Below are positions 22,216 to 28,383 of a DNA stretch of 28,383 nucleotides, one piece after another. Position 1 is the stretch's first letter. Every line of letters starts with the position of its first letter. Below the pieces are notes generated by a model. That model ran no database searches, was not told the DNA's origin, and saw only the letters and a list, made by a program, of their open reading frames with translations. The DNA comes from FEN-680 sp036845225 (GTDB taxonomy: Bacteria > Actinomycetota > Geothermincolia > Fen-727 > Anoxymicrobiaceae), in NCBI GenBank assembly GCA_036845225.1, contig DAIUEJ010000037.1, positions 1 through 28,383 on the forward strand, read 5' to 3'. A program made the position numbers and the translations under genes.

Positions 22216-23705
22216 GCCTCAAAGACGAGGAGCTCAACGGGGCCAGGGTGCGGTTCGCGCCGAGTCCGACCGGCAGGTTGCACCTGGGCTCAGCGCGCAC
22301 GGCGCTGTTCAACTGGCTCGTGGCGCGCGGTTCAGGCGGGGCCTTCGTGCTTCGACTTGAGGACACAGACAGCGAGCGCTCTTCCGCCGAGTTCGAGCAG
22401 GACATCACAGGCTCGATGCGCTGGATGGGGCTCGACTGGGACGAGGGCCCTGACGTGGGCGGGCCGCACGGGCCGTACCGGCAGAGCGAGCGGATGGGCC
22501 TCTACCGTGAGTACGGCGAGAGCCTCCTGGCCGAGGGCAAAGCCTACAAGTGCTGGTGCACCGCCTCCGAGCTCGAAGAGCGGAAGAAGGCGGTCATCCA
22601 GGGCGGCAAGGCCTGGCGGTACGACCGGAGATGCGCGGCGCTGCCCGACGAGGAGCGCTCGAGGCTCGAGGCCGAGGGCGTCCCCTACGCGGTGAGGTTC
22701 CGGGTCCGCGAAGGGGAGGTGGCCGTCGATGACATGCTCCGGGGGAGCGTGACCGTCGACGCCTCCGAGATAGACGACTTCATCATCATGCGGTCCGACG
22801 GCACGGCCGGCTTTCACCTGGCGGTGGTGGTGGACGACATCACCATGGAGATATCTCACGTCATCAGGGGCGACGACCACCTGACCAACGCGGTCAGGCA
22901 CGTCCTGCTCTTCGAGGCGTTCGGCGCGAAGCCGCCCAGGTTCCTGCACCACTCATTGCTCTTCGGGCCCGATGGCACCAAGCTCTCCAAGCGCCACGGC
23001 GCCACGTCGGTCGCGGACTACCGCGAGCTGGGCTACCTGCCGGAGGCGCTGGTAAACTACCTCGCGCTGCTCTCGTGGTCGCCCGGCGCCGGCGATGAGC
23101 GTGAGATATTCACCATGGAGCAACTGGTCGAGGAGTTCAGCATCAAGGGAGTCTCGGCCAGCAAGGCGATATTCGACTTCGACAAGCTCAACTGGATAGA
23201 CCGCCAGCACATCAAGACGCGGAGCGACGCGGAGCTCACGGACCTGGTGATGCCTTTCCTGGAGGAGACGGGGCGCAACGAGCTCCTGGCGCTGCCGAAG
23301 CCCAGGCTCGAGATCGCGGTCGGCGCCGTCCGGAACGCGATGGAGAAGCTTACCGACGCCCTCGAGCCGATGGATATCTTCGTGAGGCCGGCGGGGCTGA
23401 TCGACGACAAGGCTGTCAAAGAGCTCGCAAAGTCGACGGAGCTGGATGAAGCTGTCCAGCTTTGCGTGGACACTCTCACTCGCGAGTCCTCGGGCGACCG
23501 TGACGCGGCCGAGAGGATCGTCGAGAACCTCAGGATGGAGGCCAAGGAGCGCGACTGGGGAGCGAAGAAAGTCCTCTGGCCCCTCCGGCTTGCGGTGACG
23601 GGCCTCACAGTCGGCCCCGACCTCGTGTACCTTATAATGTTCTGGGGGCCTCACGGTTGCGCTGACCGGATAGAGGCCAACATGCGGGCCTTCGAGCAAG
23701 GCTAA
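22212..23705 (+). CDS. gltX: Glutamyl-tRNA synthetase
   Basis: The 497-residue class I synthetase charges tRNA-Glu. The HIGH motif is HLGS at residues 24-27 inside FAPSPTGRLHLGSART, and KMSKS appears as KLSKR at 257-261. A zinc-type motif is visible: C114-W-C116 and, about 25 residues on, Y-D-R-R-C, the C-x-C-Y-C arrangement of bacterial GluRS. The C-terminal anticodon-binding domain is complete. Whether it is discriminating or also charges tRNA-Gln cannot be read by eye. The start ATG overlaps the previous stop, with GGGAGGAAG ahead. It heads the conserved block gltX-cysE-cysS. Confidence 0.96.
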   Translation: MSLKDEELNGARVRFAPSPTGRLHLGSARTALFNWLVARGSGGAFVLRLEDTDSERSSAEFEQDITGSMRWMGLDWDEGPDVGGPHGPYRQSERMGLYREYGESLLAEGKAYKCWCTASELEERKKAVIQGGKAWRYDRRCAALPDEERSRLEAEGVPYAVRFRVREGEVAVDDMLRGSVTVDASEIDDFIIMRSDGTAGFHLAVVVDDITMEISHVIRGDDHLTNAVRHVLLFEAFGAKPPRFLHHSLLFGPDGTKLSKRHGATSVADYRELGYLPEALVNYLALLSWSPGAGDEREIFTMEQLVEEFSIKGVSASKAIFDFDKLNWIDRQHIKTRSDAELTDLVMPFLEETGRNELLALPKPRLEIAVGAVRNAMEKLTDALEPMDIFVRPAGLIDDKAVKELAKSTELDEAVQLCVDTLTRESSGDRDAAERIVENLRMEAKERDWGAKKVLWPLRLAVTGLTVGPDLVYLIMFWGPHGCADRIEANMRAFEQG

Positions 23706-23715
23706 ATGCACAACC

Positions 23716-23759
23716 GGGGTCAGAGTGAAAAGAAAGTGCCTGGCACCGGTTTTACACCA
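23716..23759. repeat. GACCCC-family repeat, diverged copy before cysE
   Basis: GGGGTCAGAGTGAAAAG is followed by AAAGTGCCTGGCACCGG, where GTGCC-T-GGCAC is a hairpin. Both halves match parts of copy B. It begins 10 bases behind the gltX stop and ends just before the cysE ribosome site. Confidence 0.55.
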
Positions 23760-23768
23760 GGAGGCAGA

Positions 23769-24437
23769 TTGACCTTCGGCCAGTTCGCGACAAAAGCATA
23801 CGAGCAGCTCCGGCTGGACGTCCAGGCCGTGAAGGACCGCGACCCCGCGGCCACCAGCACGCTCGAGATCATCACGACCTACCCGGGGCTCCATGCCATC
23901 TGGGCCCATCGGGTCGCCCACTACCTGCACCTGCGACACGTTCCCGGCCTCCCGCGCGCGGTATCGATGCTCGCCAGAATGATAACCGGCATCGAGATAC
24001 ACCAGGGCGCGACCATCGGTCAGGGGTTCTTCATCGACCATGGCATGGGCGTCGTGATCGGCGAGACGACCGAGATCGGAGACAACGTCACTCTGTTCCA
24101 GGGCGTAACGCTGGGAGGCACAGGAAAACAGAAAGGCAAGCGGCACCCGACCATCGAGGACGGGGTCGTCATCGCCGTGGGAGCCAGTGTCCTCGGGGCC
24201 ATCACCGTCGGCGAGAACTCCAAGGTCGGGGCGGGGGCCGTGGTCATCGCGGACGTACCGCCGAACTGCACCGTGGTGGGGGTGCCCGGAAGGGTTACCG
24301 TCTGCGAGGGGGAGAGGATAAGCCCGATCGACCTGCACCACGAGCAGTTGCCGGACCCGGTCCTGGACATGTTCACCATGTTGGAGCGCAGGCTCGACCG
24401 ACTCGAGCAGGCGATAAAGAAGCAGGAAGAATCGTAA
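23769..24437 (+). CDS. cysE: Serine O-acetyltransferase
   Basis: The 222-residue enzyme makes O-acetylserine, the carbon skeleton for cysteine. The N-terminal helical part contains ITTYPGLHAIWAHRVAHYL. The left-handed beta-helix of hexapeptide repeats begins IEIHQGATIGQGFFIDHG, with the catalytic histidine in IDHGMGVVIGET, and runs through GDNVTLFQGVTLGGTG and VGAGAVVIADVPPNCTVVGVPGR. Start TTG 23769 is preferred because AGGAGG lies five bases upstream. The in-frame ATG at 23706 would make the repeat at 23716-23759 coding and adds no family residues. The TAA stop lies within the first unit of the following REP pair. Confidence 0.93.
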   Translation: MTFGQFATKAYEQLRLDVQAVKDRDPAATSTLEIITTYPGLHAIWAHRVAHYLHLRHVPGLPRAVSMLARMITGIEIHQGATIGQGFFIDHGMGVVIGETTEIGDNVTLFQGVTLGGTGKQKGKRHPTIEDGVVIAVGASVLGAITVGENSKVGAGAVVIADVPPNCTVVGVPGRVTVCEGERISPIDLHHEQLPDPVLDMFTMLERRLDRLEQAIKKQEES

Positions 24438-24491
24438 CGCCGCCGTCCCGCCGGCAACGAGCAAGGAACGTAGCGCCGGCGTCCCGCCGGC
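24434..24491 (+). repeat. REP-like repeat pair at the cysE 3' end
   Basis: Unit 1 (24434-24456) reads GTAA-C-GCCGCCG-TCC-CGCCGGC. Unit 2 (24470-24491) reads GTAG-C-GCCGGCG-TCC-CGCCGGC. They are direct repeats 36 bases apart, and each is followed by AACGAG. The stop codon of cysE is the TAA of the first unit's GTAA. Confidence 0.75.
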
Positions 24492-24504
24492 AACGAGGAA
24501 CGAA

Positions 24505-26001
<1,497 letters not shown>

Positions 26002-26010
26002 TCTGATCGA

Positions 26011-26100
26011 GGGCTGAAGTGGTTATTTCCCTCTCTAATGATGGCAGGGGGCCGAGTGGTTATCTCCCTCTCCCCTTGGGGGAGAGGGCTGGGGTGAGGG
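26011..26100. repeat. Palindromic CCCTCTCCCC repeat between cysS and rlmB
   Basis: CCCTCTCCCC (26066-26075), TTG, GGGGAGAGGG (26079-26088) is a perfect 10-bp hairpin. It is followed by CTGGGGTGAGGGG. An imperfect direct copy of the left part, GAAGTGGTTATTTCCCTCTC, lies at 26016-26035 against GAGTGGTTATCTCCCTCTCC at 26054-26073. It stands where the rlmB start would be expected. Confidence 0.7.
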
Positions 26101-26146
26101 GTTCACTATCTCCAGTCACAAAGCATCGCCACATGATACCGACCAG

Positions 26147-26884
26147 GTAGAGGGCCGCAACCCTGTCCTGGAGGTCCTGCGCGGCCCGCGTGAGGTCTAC
26201 GAGATCTACCTTGCCAAGGTCGCTGAGCGGACCCCCGAGATCGAGGAGATCGTCAGCCTCGCGCGCGCAGAGGGCGTGCCGGTCAAGGACGCCTCCCGGG
26301 ACCGCATTGACGGGATGTCACGGACCAGCGCTCCCCAGGGGATCATCGCGAAAGTCGAGACTTACACGTTCCTGGACCTCGCCGAGCTGCTGGACCTGGT
26401 CTCTTCGGCGCCACTTCCGCTCGTCGTCGTACTCGACAGGATAGAAGACCCACAGAACCTGGGCGCGCTGCTCCGCGTCGCGGAGACCGCCGGCGTGGAC
26501 GCGGTGGTGGTCCCGGGGAAGAGGGCAGCGGGCATAACGCCGGCGGTCGCGAAGGCTTCCGCCGGGGCGGTGGAACACATCAAGGTTGCACGGGTCTCGA
26601 GCTTGCCGGCCGCGATCGAGCGGCTGAAGACAGCCGGCCTGTGGGTGGCCGGCGCGGAAGCCGGCGAGGGATCGCCGTACTTCGAGCTGGACATGACCGT
26701 CCCTCTCGCAATCGTGCTCGGCAGCGAAGGTCAGGGCCTGAGCAGGTTGGTGAAAGAGAAATGCGACTCGCTGGTAAGTCTCCCGGTCAAAGGACGGGTT
26801 GGTTCGTTGAATGTCTCCACGGCCGGAGCGGTCCTGATATACGAAGCAGTTCGTCAGAGAGCGTCCCACCGAACAGAAACGTAG
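26147..26884 (+). CDS. rlmB: 23S rRNA (guanosine-2'-O-)-methyltransferase RlmB, start unresolved
   Basis: The protein methylates a guanosine in the peptidyl-transferase region of 23S rRNA. Family similarity begins at 26147 (VEGRNPVLEVLRGPREVYEI, the RNA-binding N-domain). It continues through the SPOUT knot motifs VLDRIEDPQNLGALLRVAETAG, AIVLGSEGQGLS and GSLNVSTAGAVLIYEAVRQR. No ATG, GTG or TTG occurs in this frame between the stop at 26039 and GTG 26276, which is too far in. ATG 26133 would fit if one base were added before 26147. Either the 5' end is damaged by the adjacent repeat, a base is missing, or an unusual start is used. Automated calls would begin at 26276. The stop TAG is the GTAG of a REP unit. 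Confidence 0.87.
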   Translation, partial: VEGRNPVLEVLRGPREVYEIYLAKVAERTPEIEEIVSLARAEGVPVKDASRDRIDGMSRTSAPQGIIAKVETYTFLDLAELLDLVSSAPLPLVVVLDRIEDPQNLGALLRVAETAGVDAVVVPGKRAAGITPAVAKASAGAVEHIKVARVSSLPAAIERLKTAGLWVAGAEAGEGSPYFELDMTVPLAIVLGSEGQGLSRLVKEKCDSLVSLPVKGRVGSLNVSTAGAVLIYEAVRQRASHRTET

Positions 26885-26902
26885 CGCCGGCGTCCCGCCG
26901 GC
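26881..26902 (+). repeat. REP-like repeat at the rlmB 3' end
   Basis: A single full unit, GTAG-C-GCCGGCG-TCC-CGCCGGC, is identical to the units at 17562 and 24470. Its TAG (26882-26884) is the rlmB stop codon. Confidence 0.75.
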
Positions 26903-26924
26903 AAACAGCATCGGAGAAAAACAG

Positions 26925-27467
26925 TTGTCCACCAGCAATGAACCGGAAACCTGCTATATCATCGACGGCTACAACGTCATGCACGCCGACGAAGCTCTCA
27001 CCTCCCTGATGGAGCAAGACCTCGAGGCCGCGCGCGATTCTCTTGTCCGTGCGCTTTCTGATTTCTCCGCCAGTGAGGGAGTGAGGACCGAACTGGTCTT
27101 CGATGCCGGCGGAAGACAGGGCGGCATTGCCAGAAAGCAGACCGGCAAGTGGCTGACCGTGACCTACACGGCGCAGGGGCAGTCCGCCGACGACTACATC
27201 GAGAAGCTGGTATACACAGGGAAGCAAGCTCGAGGCTCCACGCGCATAGTCGTGACCGGCGATTACGCCCAGCAACGCATCGTACAAGGGGCCGGACTGC
27301 TCAGGATGTCGCCCCGGGAATTCCTCTCAAAGATTACGGAATCGAAGGAAGACCTGTCACTCCAGATCGCGCCTGAGGGTCCCCGGCGGCGCAAGGTCCG
27401 GCTCGCCGACACGCTTTCCGATGAAAAAAAAGCGGCTCTTGAACGCCTGAAGAAGCAACAGAAGTAA
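26925..27467 (+). CDS. yacP: NYN-domain ribonuclease-like protein YacP
   Basis: The 180-residue protein matches the YacP/DUF901 family (Rae1-type), PIN-like nucleases that act on mRNA at the ribosome. The N-terminal metal-site strand is YIIDGYNVMHAD. Further acidic positions are in TELVFDAGG and SADDYIEKLV, and IVVTGDYAQQRIVQGAGLLRMSPREF is the family core. The C-terminus is a charged tail (RRRKVRLADTLSDEKKAALERLKKQQK region). Start TTG 26925 has GGAGAAAA ahead; the nearby ATG at 26938 is out of frame. Its place between rlmB and sigH is the classical one. Confidence 0.9.
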   Translation: MSTSNEPETCYIIDGYNVMHADEALTSLMEQDLEAARDSLVRALSDFSASEGVRTELVFDAGGRQGGIARKQTGKWLTVTYTAQGQSADDYIEKLVYTGKQARGSTRIVVTGDYAQQRIVQGAGLLRMSPREFLSKITESKEDLSLQIAPEGPRRRKVRLADTLSDEKKAALERLKKQQK

Positions 27468-27515
27468 ACAGGCTCCACATCCTTAACAAACCCGGGAATT
27501 TTCTGTAAAACCTCC

Positions 27516-27544
27516 TTGACAACCCTGCCGTCCAATAATATAGT
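27516..27544 (+). promoter_or_regulatory. Near-consensus promoter for sigH
   Basis: TTGACA (27516-27521) and TATAGT (27539-27544) have a 17-base spacer. The start near 27551 gives a 70-base leader that contains GGGT...ACCC as a weak stem. sigH thus has its own vegetative promoter apart from the yacP transcript. Confidence 0.75.
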
Positions 27545-27621
27545 TTGGCACGAAAAGCCGATAAACGGTCAAAAAATAGGGTCTAAAGGTACAATTACCC
27601 AACTGAACGGAGGACTCAAAA

Positions 27622-28329
27622 GTGGAACTCTGGGCACAGACAACGGACCGGACCGGGTCTGGGTACACGGAGAAGTCGGACATCGATCTCGTCCGGCAGG
27701 CGCAGGAAGAAGACACCAAAGCGCTCGTCACTATGCTGGAGAGGTACACCGAGTTCGTGCGGCTGAAGGGGCGCTCCTACTTCCTGGTCGGGGCCGACCG
27801 CGAGGACATCATCCAGGAAGGGATGATCGGCCTTTATAAAGCGATCCGGGACTACCGTGCGGATCGCGAGACGTCCTTCAAGGCCTTCGCCGAGATCTGC
27901 ATCACCCGGCAGATCATCACCGCGATCAAGACGGCGACCCGCCAGAAGCACACTCCGCTCAACTCTTATGTCTCGCTCAACAACCCGATCAGCGAGGCCG
28001 ACGACCCGGACAGGCTCTACATGGACTTCCTCGCGTCCGACAAGGCGTTCGACCCCGCTGAGGTCGTCATCAGCGCCGAGGAAGCAGAGAGCATCAAGAC
28101 AAATTTCCGGGAGATGCTCTCCGGCCTGGAGACCCAGGTGCTCTTGCTCTACATAGAGGGGCGTTCCTACCAGGAGATCGCCGACGACCTTGACCGGCAT
28201 GTGAAATCGATTGATAATGCGCTGCAGAGAATCAAGCGCAAGGTCGAGCAGCACCTCCAGTATCGCGAGAACCTCGCCAGGGGAATCGCGCCAAAGGGGC
28301 ACGGCCGCGCTCGTTCGCACGCCAGCTAA
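27622..28329 (+). CDS. sigH: RNA polymerase sigma factor SigH
   Basis: The 235-residue sigma-70-type factor is of the SigH group. Region 2 reads DLVRQAQEEDTKALVTMLERYTEFVRLKGRSYFLVGADREDIIQEGMIGLYKAIRDYR and FKAFAEICITRQIITAIKTATRQKH. Region 4 holds LSGLETQVLLLYIEGRSYQEIADDL followed by KSIDNALQRIKRK, the -35 recognition helix. In Bacillota SigH drives entry into sporulation and competence. In non-sporulating relatives it has other roles, so sporulation should not be assumed here. GTG 27622 has GGAGG eight bases ahead. The TAA at 28327-28329 abuts the tRNA gene without a gap. Confidence 0.92.
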   Translation: MELWAQTTDRTGSGYTEKSDIDLVRQAQEEDTKALVTMLERYTEFVRLKGRSYFLVGADREDIIQEGMIGLYKAIRDYRADRETSFKAFAEICITRQIITAIKTATRQKHTPLNSYVSLNNPISEADDPDRLYMDFLASDKAFDPAEVVISAEEAESIKTNFREMLSGLETQVLLLYIEGRSYQEIADDLDRHVKSIDNALQRIKRKVEQHLQYRENLARGIAPKGHGRARSHAS

Positions 28330-28383
28330 GCCGGCGTAGCTCAGTTGGTAGAGCAGCGCACTTGTAATGCGCAGGTCGTAGGT
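28330..28383 (+). tRNA. tRNA-Thr (anticodon TGT), 5' part, cut by window edge
   Basis: Acceptor GCCGGCG, D-arm GCTC-AGTTGGTA-GAGC, then anticodon stem GCGCA/TGCGC with loop CTTGTAA. The anticodon TGT reads ACA threonine codons. The variable loop begins AGGTC and the T-arm lies beyond the window. The first base follows the sigH stop directly. Confidence 0.93.

Noticed and set aside
27545..27621. Cyclic di-GMP riboswitch in the sigH leader (CGAAAAGCCGATAAACGG)
   Set aside because: Only a superficial resemblance; conserved core and two-helix layout are absent in a 70-base leader.

Overview
The window is GC-rich bacterial chromosome, roughly 60 percent G+C by eye. It most likely comes from an anaerobic Gram-positive-type bacterium: a deep-branching Actinomycetota lineage or a GC-rich Bacillota. 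The taxonomic call is inference. It rests on the syntenic block gltX-cysE-cysS-rlmB-yacP-sigH with a tRNA-Thr behind it, on the carbon monoxide dehydrogenase (CODH) type nickel proteins CooC and CooT, on a CbiMNQO metal transporter, and on a COG1313-type radical SAM protein.

Region 1 (1-2214) is damaged. The 3' end of an insertion-sequence transposase runs straight into a DUF6159 membrane-protein gene that lacks its 5' part and has a one-base frameshift. Convergent to it lies a uroporphyrinogen-decarboxylase/MtaA-like gene with two one-base frameshifts. Upstream of that is an intact 54-residue zinc-ribbon gene. Region 2 (2215-3304) has no convincing gene. It holds a near-consensus promoter followed at once by a terminator hairpin, and then about 0.9 kb of structured, unassigned DNA.

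Region 3 (3305-8578, minus strand) reads, in transcription order, trxB, DUF3842 gene, cooT, then a leader with a terminator hairpin, cbiM, cbiN-like (PDGLE), cbiQ, cbiO, and a response regulator with a degenerate GGDEF domain. CooT is a nickel-binding protein and CbiMNQO imports nickel or cobalt, so this half looks like a metal-supply cluster. Region 4 (8725-18268) is mostly plus strand: radical SAM protein, htrA-type protease, argS, nfo, lysA, DUF362 gene and nth. Two small minus-strand hypothetical genes are interleaved.

Region 5 (18378-22215) holds a GAF-GAF-HD-GYP signalling protein, then cooC overlapping a NfnA/PyrK-like flavoprotein gene. Region 6 (22212-28383) is the conserved translation and cysteine block gltX, cysE, cysS, rlmB, yacP, sigH and the first 54 nt of tRNA-Thr(TGT). 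CooC (Ni insertion ATPase), CooT and CbiMNQO together imply that the organism builds a nickel enzyme such as CODH elsewhere in the genome.

The most unusual layer is the repeats. A family of hairpins with a loop resembling GTGGNTNGACCCC sits directly behind stop codons. REP-like elements, GTAG followed by a GC palindrome, also sit on gene 3' ends. In several cases the repeat itself supplies all or part of the stop codon. No CRISPR array, prophage or defence island is visible.
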